This document shows positions 47,105 to 57,086 of a stretch of DNA of 64,000 nt, in pieces (the stretch's first letter is position 1; each line of letters starts with the position of its first letter). Made by a program: the position numbers and the translations under genes. Origin of the DNA: Nonomuraea africana (lineage in GTDB: Bacteria > Actinomycetota > Actinomycetes > Streptosporangiales > Streptosporangiaceae); assembly GCF_014873535.1 (NCBI RefSeq), contig NZ_JADBEF010000001.1, positions 3,224,001-3,288,000 on the forward strand, written 5' to 3'. A model generated the notes under the pieces. The model did no database searches. It was not told the DNA's origin and saw nothing but the letters and a program-made list of their open reading frames with translations.

Positions 47105-48268
47105 GTGACAGACCTCTGGGATGTGCTGGTCGTCGGTGGCGGCCCCGCGGGCGCGGCGGCCGCCCTGCGCGCCAAACAGCTGCGTCCAGGGGCCGCCGTC
47201 CTGCTGCTCGACCGCGACGACTTCCCCCGCGACAAGGCCTGCGGTGACGGCATCGCCGCGCACGGCAGGGACGAGCTGGCCCTGCTCGGCCTGCCCGGCC
47301 TGCTCGCCGACTACCGGCCGACGCAGCGCCTGTCGGTGATCTCCCCCGGCGGCGTGCGCGTCTCGGCCAGGGTCGCCCGTCCCAACCACGTCGTGCCCCG
47401 CCTGGTCTTCGACGCCCGCCTGGTCGAGGCCGCCCGCGCGCGCGGCGTCGAGGTGCGCCGCCACCGCGTCCGCGCCCTGACCGCCCGCGACGGCCACGTC
47501 GTCGTCGACGGGGAGCTGCGGGCCCGCGCCGTCGTCGCCGCCGACGGCGCCCACTCCACGGTACGGCGGCTGCTCGGCCTCCGCCCGACTCCCGAACGGC
47601 ACATCGCCATCGCCGTCCGCGGCTACGCCGACCTGCCCGACGGCGACGACGACGCCCAGCTCATCGCCATGCAGCGCTCCGGCTGGCCCGCCTACGCCTG
47701 GGCCTTCCCGATCGGCGACGGCACCGCCAACGTCGGCTTCGGCATGCTGCTGCCGGCCCTGCACGCCACCGGCCTGCCCGGCCGCCAGGTGCTGCACGGC
47801 AGGCTCGCCGAACTGCTGCCGCACCTGCCCGCCCGCGACCTGCGCGCCCACCACCTGCCGCTGTCGCCGGGCCGTCCCCTGCCGGGCGCCGGCCGGGTGC
47901 TGCTGGCAGGCGACGCCGCCAGCCTCATCAACCCCCTCACCGGGGAGGGCATCTACTACGCGCTGCTGTCGGGCAGGCTCGCGGGCGAGGCGGCGATCCT
48001 GTCGGCCGGCGACCCGCTGACCGCCTACCGGCGCCGGCTGCGCGCCGCCCTCGGCAGGCATCTGCGCACGACCGACGTGCTGGCCCGCGCCGCGCAGTCG
48101 CCCGGCTTCATCGACGCGGCCATCGCCACGGCCGCCCGCCGCCCCGAGGTCTTCGACCTGCTGGTGGAGGTCGGCCTGGGCGCGGGAACGGTGCCGGTGC
48201 CGCTGGCCGCGGCCGTGATGACCCGCTGGATCAGGACGAGCCTGCGCGGCCGCGCGGCTACCCGGTGA
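47105..48268 (+). CDS. Geranylgeranyl-reductase-like FAD protein
   Basis: GTG 47105 follows GGAAGGAG. The 387-residue protein has a Rossmann FAD motif (VLVVGGGPAGAAAA), the KACGDGI loop that marks the geranylgeranyl reductase family, and the second FAD motif VLLAGDAASLINPLTGEGI. Members reduce isoprenoid double bonds, for example in menaquinone side chains or lipids. It converges with the UbiA gene with 11 bp overlap, and both neighbour the type III PKS operon, so it may saturate the prenyl group of that product. Confidence 0.9.
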   Translation: MTDLWDVLVVGGGPAGAAAALRAKQLRPGAAVLLLDRDDFPRDKACGDGIAAHGRDELALLGLPGLLADYRPTQRLSVISPGGVRVSARVARPNHVVPRLVFDARLVEAARARGVEVRRHRVRALTARDGHVVVDGELRARAVVAADGAHSTVRRLLGLRPTPERHIAIAVRGYADLPDGDDDAQLIAMQRSGWPAYAWAFPIGDGTANVGFGMLLPALHATGLPGRQVLHGRLAELLPHLPARDLRAHHLPLSPGRPLPGAGRVLLAGDAASLINPLTGEGIYYALLSGRLAGEAAILSAGDPLTAYRRRLRAALGRHLRTTDVLARAAQSPGFIDAAIATAARRPEVFDLLVEVGLGAGTVPVPLAAAVMTRWIRTSLRGRAATR

Positions 48269-49175
48269 GCCTTGCGCCGTTGGCGACCAGGAGCGCCACG
48301 TCGATGCCCGCCACCGCGACCGCGGCCGCGAAGGGCGCCTTCGGCCACCGGCCCGCCGCCAGCAGACCCCCGGCCGCCAGCCCGCCCGCGACGCCGAGCG
48401 CGACCCAGCCCAGCACGGACCAGGCCAGCACGGACCAGACCGACGCGACCGACGCGAACCCAGCCGATGCGAACCAGGACGACTCGACCCAGCCCGGCGC
48501 GGCCGCCGCGCCGTACGGGCCGAAGGCCAGCAGCGCGGTGGCGGCCAGCAGGGGCAGCGGGAGCAGCGCCGAGACCCTGGCGGCCCCGAGCCGCTGCGGC
48601 CAGCCACGCACGCCCGCGGCCAGGTCGGCCCGGATGTCGGGCAGCACGTTGGCCAGATGCGCGCCAACGCCCAGCGAAGCGGCGGCCAGGACCACCCACC
48701 ACGCGGGCCAGGGCCCGCCCGGCAGACCGAGCGTCACGAAGGCGGGCAGCGCGCCGAAGCCCACCGCGTACGGCAGCCACGACAGCACGCTCGCCTTCAC
48801 CCCGAGGTCGTAGGCCCACGCCGCCCCGACCCCGGCCAGGTGCACCAGCCCCGCCGCCGCCCCCGAGGCCAGCGACAGCGGCACGCACAGCGCCAGCGCG
48901 GCCAGCGCCGCGTGACGCACCGCCACCACGCTCACCGCGCCGGTCACGATCGGCTTGTCAGCGCGCCCGGCGGCCGCGTCGCGATCGGCGTCGGCCGCGT
49001 CGTTGCACCAGCCGACCGACAGCTGACCGGTCAGGACCGCGGCGAACACCAGCGCGCACCCGGCCGCGTCCCGCCCGGCGGCCGCGGCCAGCACGGTGAC
49101 CAGGACGGTGACCGCGGCGGTCGGCCCCGGATGGCAGCTACCGGCCAGCCCCCTGAGCGCCCGCGCCGTGCCCAT
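48258..49175 (-). CDS. UbiA-type prenyltransferase
   Basis: The 305-residue protein has about eight membrane helices. The first Asp-rich motif is NDAADADRDAAAGRADKPI and the second is DIRADLAAGV, which bind the prenyl diphosphate through Mg2+. It acts in the membrane and joins a polyprenyl chain to an aromatic acceptor. A Ser/Trp/Ala-rich hydrophobic stretch (ESSWFASAGFASVASVWSVL) encoded by short DNA repeats sits around residue 230. It is divergent from the type III PKS gene and convergent with the reductase. Confidence 0.88.
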   Translation of the reverse strand: MGTARALRGLAGSCHPGPTAAVTVLVTVLAAAAGRDAAGCALVFAAVLTGQLSVGWCNDAADADRDAAAGRADKPIVTGAVSVVAVRHAALAALALCVPLSLASGAAAGLVHLAGVGAAWAYDLGVKASVLSWLPYAVGFGALPAFVTLGLPGGPWPAWWVVLAAASLGVGAHLANVLPDIRADLAAGVRGWPQRLGAARVSALLPLPLLAATALLAFGPYGAAAAPGWVESSWFASAGFASVASVWSVLAWSVLGWVALGVAGGLAAGGLLAAGRWPKAPFAAAVAVAGIDVALLVANGARLTG

Positions 49176-49301
49176 CGTCCGTCACACCCCATCGATCGCC
49201 GGCAGCACCGATCATAGGAAGCAGCGATCCATGCCATCCCATGGGCATAGTAGCCACCGGTTCGGGCAGCCTTCCGGCAACCGCTATCCGGAGGGCGCTC
49301 G

Positions 49302-50360
49302 ATGACCTGGATCGCAGCCGTTCACGGCGTGCTGCCCCCCAACCGATATCCGCAGTCCGACCTCACCGCTCTGGCGGCCCGGTCCTTCCTCCCCGAAGGC
49401 GGCGACCGCCGCCTGCTCGACCGCCTGCACGCCAGTGCCAGGGTCGACCAGCGCCACCTGGTCCTGCCCCTGGAGGAGTACACCAAGCTCGACGGCTTCG
49501 GCGCGGCCAACGACGCGTTCGTCCGCGCCGCCGTCGACCTCGGCGTCGAGGCCGTCGCCGGCGCGCTGGATCAGGCGGGGCTGGCCCCCTCCGACGTCGA
49601 CCTGATCATGTTCACCTCGGTCACCGGTGTCGCGGCGCCCTCCATCGAGGCCAGGGTGGCGGCCCGCCTCGGGATGCGGCCCGACGTCAAGCGGATCCCG
49701 GTCTTCGGCCTCGGCTGCGTCGCGGGCGCTGCGGGCCTCGCCCGCCTGCACGACTACCTGCGCGGCTGGCCGTCCCACGTGGCCGTGCTGCTCTCCGTCG
49801 AGCTGTGCTCCCTCACCCTGCAACGCGGCGACGCCTCCCCCGCCAGCCTGGTGGCCAGCGCCCTGTTCGGCGACGGCGCCGCCGCCGTGGTCGCCTGCGG
49901 CTCCGACCGCCCCCCGCAGGCCGGCGGCCCCACTGTCATGGACACACGCGGCCACCTCTACCCCGACTCCGAACACGTCATGGGCTGGGAGGTCAGGGAC
50001 AGCGGCTTCGGCGTGGTGCTCGACGCCGGCGTCCCCGACGTCGTGCGCGCCTACCTCGCCGGCGACGTGCACGACCTGCTGGCCGGCCACGGCCTCACCG
50101 CCGGCGACATCACGGCGTGGGTGTGCCACCCCGGCGGGCCCAAGGTGCTGGAAGCCGTGGCCGACGCCCTCGACCTGCCGCCCGGCGCCCTCGAGCTGAC
50201 CTGGCGCTCCCTGGCCGCCAACGGCAACCTGTCCTCGGCCTCGGTCCTGCACGTGCTGCGCGACACGCTGCGCCTGCGCCCGCCGACGCCGGGCACCCCC
50301 GGGCTGCTCATCGCCATGGGCCCCGGATTCTGCTCCGAACTCGTCCTGCTGCGCTGGTAG
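49302..50360 (+). CDS. Type III polyketide synthase (chalcone-synthase-like)
   Basis: ATG 49302 follows GGAGGG. The 352-residue protein has the Cys139-His276-Asn309 triad in FGLGCVAGAAG, VCHPGGPKVLEA and NGNLSSASVL. It condenses an acyl-CoA starter with malonyl-CoA to make pyrones or resorcinols. The order PKS, methyltransferase, FAD enzyme is that of srsABC, which makes methoxylated alkylresorcinol/hydroquinone phenolic lipids. Starter and product here cannot be told from sequence. Confidence 0.92.
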   Translation: MTWIAAVHGVLPPNRYPQSDLTALAARSFLPEGGDRRLLDRLHASARVDQRHLVLPLEEYTKLDGFGAANDAFVRAAVDLGVEAVAGALDQAGLAPSDVDLIMFTSVTGVAAPSIEARVAARLGMRPDVKRIPVFGLGCVAGAAGLARLHDYLRGWPSHVAVLLSVELCSLTLQRGDASPASLVASALFGDGAAAVVACGSDRPPQAGGPTVMDTRGHLYPDSEHVMGWEVRDSGFGVVLDAGVPDVVRAYLAGDVHDLLAGHGLTAGDITAWVCHPGGPKVLEAVADALDLPPGALELTWRSLAANGNLSSASVLHVLRDTLRLRPPTPGTPGLLIAMGPGFCSELVLLRW

Positions 50361-50366
50361 CCGCCG

Positions 50367-50906
50367 ATGCCGTGGTACTCGCTCCTCATCGTGCTCGTCG
50401 GCCTGGAACGCCTGGCCGAACTCGTCGTCGCCCGCCGCAACACCCGCTGGAGCATGGCACGCGGCGCGCTCGTGCGCGGACAGCGACACTACCCCTGGAT
50501 GGTGGCCCTGCACACCGGCCTGCTGGCCGGCTGCCTGCTCGAGGTCCACCTGGCCGGGCGGCCCTTCGTGCCCGCCCTCGGCTGGCCGATGCTGGCCCTC
50601 GTCGTGGCCGCCCAGGCGCTGCGCTGGTGGTGCATCCGCGCGCTCGGCCCGCGCTGGAACACCCAGGTGATCGTGGTGCCCGGCCTGCCCCTGGTCAGGA
50701 GCGGCCCCTACCGCTTCGCCTGGCTGCCGCACCCCAACTACGTCGCCGTCGCCGTCGAAGGCGCCGCGCTCCCCCTCGTGCACACCGCCTGGATCACCGC
50801 GCTGACCTTCACCCTCCTCAACGCCGCGCTGATGGTCGTGCGGATCCGCTGCGAGAACCAGGCCCTGGCCACCCTCGCCGGCCGGCCACGGCCGGCCACG
50901 CCGTGA
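50367..50906 (+). CDS. Isoprenylcysteine carboxyl methyltransferase (ICMT)-like membrane methyltransferase
   Basis: The 179-residue protein starts 6 bases after the PKS stop. It has four to five membrane helices (for example WPMLALVVAAQALRWW) and the ICMT-type motif RSGPYRFAWLPHPNYVAVAVE near residue 112, which binds SAM. In srs-like clusters this enzyme methylates the resorcinol hydroxyl. It ends in a GTGA overlap with the next gene, so all three genes form one operon. Confidence 0.88.
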   Translation: MPWYSLLIVLVGLERLAELVVARRNTRWSMARGALVRGQRHYPWMVALHTGLLAGCLLEVHLAGRPFVPALGWPMLALVVAAQALRWWCIRALGPRWNTQVIVVPGLPLVRSGPYRFAWLPHPNYVAVAVEGAALPLVHTAWITALTFTLLNAALMVVRIRCENQALATLAGRPRPATP

Positions 50907-51916
50907 TCGACATCATCGTCGCGGGCGGCGGGCCCGCAGGCCTGGCGACCGCCATCCACGCCGCGCTGGCCGGCATGGACGTCGTCGTCGTCGAACCCCG
51001 CACCGCCCCCGTCGACAAGGCCTGCGGCGAGGGCCTCATGCCCGGCGGCGTCGCCGCCCTCCAGGCGATCGGCGTACGCGTCGACGGCCACCCCCTGCAC
51101 GGCATCGACTACGTCGACGCGGCCACTCGCGCCCGGGCCGCCTTCGGCCACGCCCCTGGACGCGGCGTGCGGCGCACCGCCCTGCACGCCGCCCTGTCCG
51201 CGCGCGCCGCCGATCTCGGCATCCCCACCATCACCGGCAAGATCACCCACCTCCGCCAGGACGAGCACGGCGTCGAGGCCGCGGGACTGCGCGCCCGATG
51301 GCTGGTCGCCGCCGACGGCCTGCACTCCCCGCTGCGCGCCTGGCTGAACCTGGGCCGGCCCGACCGCCGCCCGCCCCGCTACGGCCTGCGCAGGCACTAC
51401 CGCCTCGCCCCCTGGTCCGACTACGTCGAAGTCCACTGGTCACCGGCCGGCGAGGCCTACGTCACCCCGGTGGCCGACGACCTCGTGGGCGTGGCCATCC
51501 TGACCTCCCGGCGCCGCGGGTTCGACGAGCACCTGACCGCCTTCCCCACGCTCCTGCCCAGACTCGCCGGACCGGCCGCCACCTCTGTGCGCGGCGCGGG
51601 ACCTCTCCGCCAGCGTGTGCGCAGCCGCCTCGCAGGGCGGGTCCTGCTCGTCGGCGACGCGGCCGGATACACCGACGCCCTCACCGGCGAAGGTCTGTGC
51701 CTGGCCACCCTGTCGGCCCGCGCGCTCGTCGGCTGCCTGGCCGCCGGCCGTCCCCAGGACTACGAACGCGCCTGGCGCCGCCTGTCGCGCACCCACCGCC
51801 TGCTCACAGGCGCCCTGCTGAGCGCCGCCCACCGGCCCCGCGCCGCCCGGCTCGTCGTCCCTGCCGCCGCCCGTCTGCCCGCCCTGTTCACCGCCGTCGT
51901 GCGCGCACTGGCCTGA
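50903..51916 (+). CDS. FAD-dependent oxidoreductase (srsC-like monooxygenase or reductase)
   Basis: GTG 50903 overlaps the methyltransferase stop. The 337-residue protein has IIVAGGGPAGLATAIHAA (FAD), DKACGEGLMPGGV (the same loop as the geranylgeranyl reductase family) and VLLVGDAAGYTDALTGEGL. As the third gene of the PKS operon it may hydroxylate the methylated phenol, as SrsC does, or reduce a prenyl chain. The active-site loop favours the wider reductase/halogenase-like group, so both remain possible. Confidence 0.85.
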   Translation: MIDIIVAGGGPAGLATAIHAALAGMDVVVVEPRTAPVDKACGEGLMPGGVAALQAIGVRVDGHPLHGIDYVDAATRARAAFGHAPGRGVRRTALHAALSARAADLGIPTITGKITHLRQDEHGVEAAGLRARWLVAADGLHSPLRAWLNLGRPDRRPPRYGLRRHYRLAPWSDYVEVHWSPAGEAYVTPVADDLVGVAILTSRRRGFDEHLTAFPTLLPRLAGPAATSVRGAGPLRQRVRSRLAGRVLLVGDAAGYTDALTGEGLCLATLSARALVGCLAAGRPQDYERAWRRLSRTHRLLTGALLSAAHRPRAARLVVPAAARLPALFTAVVRALA

Positions 51917-51932
51917 ACCCGTCCGTGCGTGG

Positions 51933-52022
51933 CGGAGAGGATGGGATTCGAACCCATGAGGGCCGTCACCGGCCCCGCGACCCTTAGCAGGGGTGCCCGT
52001 TCGCCCACTCCGGCACCTCTCC
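51933..52022 (-). tRNA. tRNA-Ser (GCT)
   Basis: The minus-strand cloverleaf starts GGAGAGGTGCC and ends CCTCTCC with the acceptor fully paired; the 3' CCA is encoded (51932-51930). Anticodon GCT is at 51988-51986. It has the long variable arm of serine tRNAs (GGGGCCGGTGACGGCCCT) and the T-loop GGGTTCGAATCCC. Confidence 0.95.
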
Positions 52023-52033
52023 ACGATCGTGCG

Positions 52034-52108
52034 TACCGCTCCAGGGAGTCGAACCCTGACTGTCCGCGACCTGAGTGCGGCGCCTCCTGCCAGTTGGGCT
52101 AGAGCGGC
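52034..52108 (-). tRNA. Class I tRNA with leucine anticodon CAG (atypical)
   Basis: The 75-base minus-strand cloverleaf has acceptor GCCGCTC paired with GAGCGGT (one G-U), a short D arm, an anticodon loop CTCAGGT (anticodon CAG at 52073-52071) and T arm CAGGG-TTCGACT-CCCTG. The variable loop has only 5 bases, unlike true bacterial tRNA-Leu. The anticodon stem has an A-C mismatch beside the loop. No CCA is encoded. The structure is good enough for a real gene but its identity is uncertain. Confidence 0.7.
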
Positions 52109-52511
52109 CTTGCTGAAGTGCCCGTCGCGGCGCCCGCTCGACAGCGGGCCGGCCCACGGGCCCTGCCGATGCCGCCGTGTGGCCGGCGAGCGCTGGCAGC
52201 CATCGGGCGGCACGGAAAGCGGCGCCCGGGAACAAAAAGAGCCGCCCGGACCAGGTCCGCGGCGGCCACAGGGAGAATCCCGCGAGGGACTACCCGGCGG
52301 CCTGCCAGGACAGCAGGACCGGCGAACTGCTCTGGAGACTCACCGCTGCCCCTTTCCCGTTCCAGGCTCTTTCCGACACCACCAACGCTAACCCCCGCCC
52401 ATCCGGCGCCGCCACCCATTTAATTCCGGCCAGTGCCGAACGCCCGCGACCCGCCGCCCCGCTGTGCGCCCTGCACAGCCGCCGCCCTCGCCCACCACGT
52501 ACGGTGCCCCC
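52109..52511. other. Intergenic region upstream of tRNAs and hyuA
   Basis: About 400 bases containing the leftward tRNA promoter and the rightward hyuA promoter. A GCCCGCT-CGAC-AGCGGGC hairpin lies at 52132-52149. No coding frame is supported, and hyuA has no obvious ribosome binding site before its ATG. Confidence 0.45.
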
Positions 52512-54545
52512 ATGACTTATCGCGTCGCCATGGACATCGGCGGCACCTTCACCGACGTGGTCTGCTACGACGAGCAGAGCGGTGCCGTCGTCGCCTCGAA
52601 GGCGCCGACCACCCCCGCAGACCTCGCCGAAGGCGTCTTCGCCGCCCTCGGCCGCGTCGTGGCCGACCCCGCGCGCATCTCCTTCTTCGTGCACGGCACC
52701 ACGCAGGGCCTCAACGCCCTCCTCGAACGCAAGGGCGCCCGCGTCCTGCTGCTCACCAGCACCGGCGCCCGCGACGTCTACCAGATCGCCCGCGGCAACC
52801 GCGACCGCATGTTCGACCTGCGCTACCGCAAACCCACCCCCCTCCTGCCGCGCAGCGACGTCATGGAGGCCGCAGGACGCCTCGACTGGCGCGGCGAGGA
52901 GCTCCAGCCCCTCGACGAGCAGGCCGTACGGCGCGCCGCCCACCGCGCCAGAGCCGAAGGCTTCGACGCCGTCGCCGTCACCCTGCTGTTCTCCTACGTC
53001 AACCCCGCCCACGAGATCCGGGCGGGCCAGATCCTCACCGAGGAACTCGGCGACGACGTCCTGGTCGTCCTCAGCCACGAGGTCGCCAGAGAATGGCGCG
53101 AGTACGAGCGCACCTCCTCGGCCGTCCTCGAGGCCTACACCGGCCCCGTCGTCCGCGCCTACCTCGCCCGGATCGAGCAGCGCTTCGCCGAACGCGGCCT
53201 GACCGTGCCCGTCCACGTGATGCAGTCGTCAGGCGGCCTCGTCAACGCCGGCCACGCCATGAAACGCCCCCTGCAGACCCTCCTGTCCGGGCCCGTCGGC
53301 GGCACCATGGGCGGCGTCGCCGCCGCCCGCCTCCTCGGCAGGGACCCTGCCCACCAGAACGCCATCTGCGTCGACATGGGCGGCACCTCCTTCGACGTCT
53401 CCCTCGTCGTCGGCGGACGACCCGACGTCAGCGCCGAAGCCCACATCGAGGGCTTCCCCGTCCTGATGCCCATCGTCAACCTGCACACCATCGGCGCCGG
53501 CGGCGGCTCCATCGCCTACGCCGAGGCGGGTGCGCTGCGCGTCGGCCCGGAGTCGGCGGGCGCCGTACCGGGACCCGCCTGCTACGGCAGAGGCGGCACC
53601 CAGCCCACCGTCACCGACGCCAACGTCGTGCTCGGCCGCGTCGACCCCGCCTGGTTCGCCGGCGGCCTCATGCGGCTCGACACCGACGCCGCGAACGAGG
53701 CCGTCGCCACCCTCGCCGACGAGCTCCACCTGGACCCCCTCCAACTGGCCGAAGGCATCTGCGACGTCGCCAACGCCAAAATGGCACAGGCCATCCGCAC
53801 CCTCACCGTCGAACACGGCGTCGAACCCCGCGAGTTCGCCCTCGTCGCCTTCGGCGGCGCCGGCGCCATGCACGCCGTCTTCATCGCCCGCGAACTCGGC
53901 ATCGGCGAGGTCGTCGTCCCCCGCTTCCCCGGCGCCTTCTCCGCCTGGGGCATGCTCGAAGCCGACGTACGGCGCGACCTCACCCACCCCTACTTCCGCC
54001 AGCAGAACGACCTCGACGGCCACGACCTGGCCACCACCCTCGCCCAGCTGCACCGCCAGGCCGAGGCCGCCCTCACCGGCCAGGGCGTCCCCCAGACCAG
54101 GCAACGCGTCGAGCACGCCGTCGACATGCGCTACGAAGGCCAGGACTACACCCTCACCATCCCGCTCACCGGCGCCGACGAACCCACCGCCGACGACTTC
54201 CTCCAGACCATCGCCCAGCGCTACGCCGAAGCGCACACCAGCCGCTACGGCCACGCCACCCCCGAAGCCCCCGTCGAGTTCGTCATGCTGCGCAGCACCG
54301 GCTACGGCACCTTCCCCAAGAACGCCACCACCACGCCCACCACCGAGGCCCACCCGCCCGCCGTACGAAATGTGATCTTCGACGGGCAGGTCCACCGCAC
54401 CCCCGTGCTGCGCAGAAGCGCCCTCGACGGCGAACTCGAAGGCCCCGCGATCATCGTCGAGGAGACCGCCACCACCGTCATCCCACCCGGCTGCCTCGCC
54501 GCCCCCGACGCCAACGGATTCCTGATCATCAAGGTGACCTCATGA
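52512..54545 (+). CDS. hyuA: Hydantoinase/oxoprolinase subunit A (HyuA)
   Basis: The 677-residue protein begins [20 protein letters not shown], the ATP-binding start of the hydantoinase A family, and continues with the ASKHA-type domain ([35 protein letters not shown]). It uses ATP to open hydantoins, 5-oxoproline or similar rings, with HyuB as partner. The start is at MTYRV; an upstream in-frame start has no family sequence. It overlaps hyuB by ATGA. Confidence 0.93.
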   Translation: MTYRVAMDIGGTFTDVVCYDEQSGAVVASKAPTTPADLAEGVFAALGRVVADPARISFFVHGTTQGLNALLERKGARVLLLTSTGARDVYQIARGNRDRMFDLRYRKPTPLLPRSDVMEAAGRLDWRGEELQPLDEQAVRRAAHRARAEGFDAVAVTLLFSYVNPAHEIRAGQILTEELGDDVLVVLSHEVAREWREYERTSSAVLEAYTGPVVRAYLARIEQRFAERGLTVPVHVMQSSGGLVNAGHAMKRPLQTLLSGPVGGTMGGVAAARLLGRDPAHQNAICVDMGGTSFDVSLVVGGRPDVSAEAHIEGFPVLMPIVNLHTIGAGGGSIAYAEAGALRVGPESAGAVPGPACYGRGGTQPTVTDANVVLGRVDPAWFAGGLMRLDTDAANEAVATLADELHLDPLQLAEGICDVANAKMAQAIRTLTVEHGVEPREFALVAFGGAGAMHAVFIARELGIGEVVVPRFPGAFSAWGMLEADVRRDLTHPYFRQQNDLDGHDLATTLAQLHRQAEAALTGQGVPQTRQRVEHAVDMRYEGQDYTLTIPLTGADEPTADDFLQTIAQRYAEAHTSRYGHATPEAPVEFVMLRSTGYGTFPKNATTTPTTEAHPPAVRNVIFDGQVHRTPVLRRSALDGELEGPAIIVEETATTVIPPGCLAAPDANGFLIIKVTS

Positions 54546-56170
54546 TCGACCCAGTGACCACAGAGATCATCCGCTGCGCCCTCCTGCAAGCCGCGGAGGA
54601 CATGAACACCACCCTCATCCGCTCCTCCTACACCCCCGTCATCTACGAGGCCAAGGACTGCGCCGTCGCCCTCATGGACCGCGACCACAACGTCCTCGGA
54701 CAGTCGAGCGGCCTGCCGATCTTCCTCGGCAACCTCGAGGTGTGCACCCGCGAAACCGAGCGCCTGTTCGGCCGCGAGATCTGGCAGGAAGGCGACGTCT
54801 GGGTCCTCAACGACTCCTACATCGGCGGCACCCACCTCAACGACGTCACCGTCTACGGCCCCATCTTCGTCGACGGCCAACTCGCCGGATTCGCCGCCTC
54901 CCGCGCCCACTGGCTCGACATGGGCTCCAAGGACCCCGGCGGCTCCATGGACTCCACCTCCATCTTCCAAGAAGGCCTCCGCATGGGCCCCACCAAGATC
55001 TACGAGGCCGGACGGCCCTGCCGCGACCCGCACGACATCATCGCCCGCAACGTCCGCTTCCCCCACGCCACCCTCGGCGACATGCGCGCCCAGGTCGCCT
55101 GCGCCATGACCGGACAACGCCGCCTCACCGAGATCGTCACCCGCTGGGGAATCGACACCGTCATGGCCGCCCGCGACGAGATCTTCGCCCAGACCGAACG
55201 CCTCGAACGCCAGGCCATCACCGCCATCCCCGACGGCACCTACACCGCCGGCGGCCACCTCGACAACGACGGCATCGACCTCGACACCCCCCTGCCCGTC
55301 AACGTCACCGTCACCGTCGAAGACGACACCGTCCACGTCGACCTCACCGACTGCGCCGACCAGACCACCGGACCCGTCAACTGCGGCGCCGCCCAAGCCG
55401 TCGCCGCCGTCCGCGTCGCCTACAAACTCCTCATCAGCGGCGACGTCCCCCTCAACGGCGGCTCCTTCCGCCCCCTCGACGTCACCACCCGACCCGGCTC
55501 CATGCTCGCCGCCCAGTCACCGGCCGCCTGCCAGTACTACTACTCCCACCTCGGCCTGCTCATCGACCTCGTCGTCAAAGCCCTCGCCCCCGTCCTGCCC
55601 GGCAAGGCCGCCGCCGCCTCCTACGGCGACTCCCTCATCGTCCAGTTCACCGGCACCGACCCCCGCACCGGCAAGCTCTACGTCTCCCAGGAGGCCACCG
55701 TCGGCGGCTGGGGCGCATGGGAAGGCGGCGACGGCGAAAGCGCCCTCATCAACAACGTCAACGGCTCCCTGCGCGACATGCCCATCGAAGTCCTCGAAAC
55801 CCTCTTCCCCGTCCGCGTCACCCGCTACGAGATCCGCCCCGACACCGGCGGACACGGACAATGGCGCGGCGGCAACGGCGTCATCCGCGAATACGAATTC
55901 CGCGGCGACACCTCCCTGTCCCTGTGGTTCGAACGCTCCGTCACCCCCGCATGGGGCCTGGCCGGCGGCGCCGCCGGCGCACCACCCCGCGTCGTCCTCA
56001 ACCCCGGCACCCCCCACGAACGCCACATGCTCAAAATCAACGCCCTGCCCGTCAAAGCCGGCGACGTCCTGCGCTGCGAATCAGGAGGCGGCGGCGGCTA
56101 CGGCCCGGCCGCCCACCGCGCACCCGACGCCATCACCCACGACCTCGCCCAGGGCATGACCACCCGATAG
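54542..56170 (+). CDS. hyuB: Hydantoinase/oxoprolinase subunit B (HyuB)
   Basis: The 542-residue protein begins [20 protein letters not shown] and has the HyuB landmarks [47 protein letters not shown] and the glycine-rich end [10 protein letters not shown]. It forms a complex with HyuA. The fine substrate (hydantoin, oxoproline, acetone/acetophenone carboxylation) cannot be told. It ends at a strong hairpin. Confidence 0.93.
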   Translation: MIDPVTTEIIRCALLQAAEDMNTTLIRSSYTPVIYEAKDCAVALMDRDHNVLGQSSGLPIFLGNLEVCTRETERLFGREIWQEGDVWVLNDSYIGGTHLNDVTVYGPIFVDGQLAGFAASRAHWLDMGSKDPGGSMDSTSIFQEGLRMGPTKIYEAGRPCRDPHDIIARNVRFPHATLGDMRAQVACAMTGQRRLTEIVTRWGIDTVMAARDEIFAQTERLERQAITAIPDGTYTAGGHLDNDGIDLDTPLPVNVTVTVEDDTVHVDLTDCADQTTGPVNCGAAQAVAAVRVAYKLLISGDVPLNGGSFRPLDVTTRPGSMLAAQSPAACQYYYSHLGLLIDLVVKALAPVLPGKAAAASYGDSLIVQFTGTDPRTGKLYVSQEATVGGWGAWEGGDGESALINNVNGSLRDMPIEVLETLFPVRVTRYEIRPDTGGHGQWRGGNGVIREYEFRGDTSLSLWFERSVTPAWGLAGGAAGAPPRVVLNPGTPHERHMLKINALPVKAGDVLRCESGGGGGYGPAAHRAPDAITHDLAQGMTTR

Positions 56171-56176
56171 CAAGCC

Positions 56177-56206
56177 CCCCGCCGCGCCGCGACCGGCGCG
56201 GCGGGG
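56177..56206 (+). terminator. Terminator after hyuAB
   Basis: CCCCGCCGCGCC (56177-56188) pairs perfectly with GGCGCGGCGGGG (56195-56206) around a 6-base loop, six bases after the hyuB stop. Confidence 0.85.
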
Positions 56207-56213
56207 ACCCCAC

Positions 56214-56475
56214 CTACTCCGCCCTCCAAGGACTGTCAGGCGCCCACTCCCTGGCAGGACGCCACGACCTGGCCGCCCGCCTCCTCGCCACCGCCGCCAC
56301 CACCCGCCGCGCCGTCGGCGCGCCCCTGCCACCAGCCGAACGCGGCGACGTCGACAGAATCGAGACCGGGTACGGCAGGCACGCGGCACCACCCGACGCC
56401 GCCCCATTTCCTTTCGATGAGGTTTTTGCAGTACTCGATGCGGAGGCGGCACAGGCCGGTGCCTTTACAATGTAG
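56214..56475 (+). pseudogene. C-terminal remnant of a TPR/AfsR-like transcriptional regulator
   Basis: The frame ending at TAG 56473 reads [40 protein letters not shown] and [13 protein letters not shown]. This is the last part of large actinobacterial BTAD/LuxR-type ATPase regulators (AARLLGAA-x2-LR-x8-PAER-x2-VD). The stop of hyuB and its terminator lie directly upstream, so most of the gene is gone. Confidence 0.55.
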
Positions 56476-56476
56476 A

Positions 56477-56918
56477 TCACTTCTTCGGTGGGACCCCGGC
56501 GGCCAGCACCTCCCGCATGTCCTCGGCGCCGACCTTTCTCCCGGGTCAACTTGCCGAGCATCCGCAGTGTTGCCCACAGCGGCTCCTCGACGGGGGCCGA
56601 TTCCAGGTCGGCCGGCACCGCCGCGACCCGTCCGGGTTGGCCTGCCTTGCGGTCGCGGTGTGCGCGCCGACGCAGAACGCGCACGCGTGCACCCTTGGAC
56701 ACGTAGGCCGCCATCAGCTCCCGGTCGGCTACCGACCAGGCGGACGGCCCGTGCATCGCCTCGTGGGTGAACTCCTTGGCACGAGCGCCGTAGAAATCGG
56801 GCCGGTAGAAGACCAGCTTGGCGGCGTCCGGCACCGGGTGCCCGGACAACAGCCGGATGAGCGCGAACAGCAGCCTGGTTGCGAGGCCGTAACCATGATT
56901 GAGGATGTCAAGTCGCAT
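56477..56918 (-). pseudogene. AhpD/carboxymuconolactone-decarboxylase-like gene, multiply frameshifted
   Basis: Starting at 56918 the frame reads MRLDILNHGYGLATRLLFAL, AMHGPSAWSVADRELMAAYV. A shift then gives ACAFCVGAHTATARQ, which holds the CxxC-like and His residues of peroxidase-related AhpD proteins. A third piece gives DLESAPVEEPLWATLRMLGK, and a last shift gives VGAEDMREVLAAGVPP to TGA 56477. So at least three indels break the gene. Confidence 0.7.
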
Positions 56919-57086
56919 GATCCGGCCTCCCCATGACGCTCGCTTCGGCCAGGGCGGGCCCCCGCGCGCGGCTACCCGACCTCTCCGCCGCGGTCATCGA
57001 CGTCGCCACCACCGCCAGCCGCACGCTCCACTCAATCTGACCAAGCCCACGGCGATCTGACCGAAGTAGAGGATAGGTCGCTACCG
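56919..57086. other. Short intergenic region
   Basis: No gene; two closely spaced AT-richer stretches near 57030-57080 (CTGACC repeated at 57038 and 57058) may be part of the lipoprotein gene's 3' end region. Nothing else is seen. Confidence 0.3.

Noticed and set aside
45727..47247. A 506-codon rightward frame opposite the MEDS-STAS gene.
   Set aside because: It is an antisense shadow: low complexity, no domain, and it overlaps two well-supported genes.
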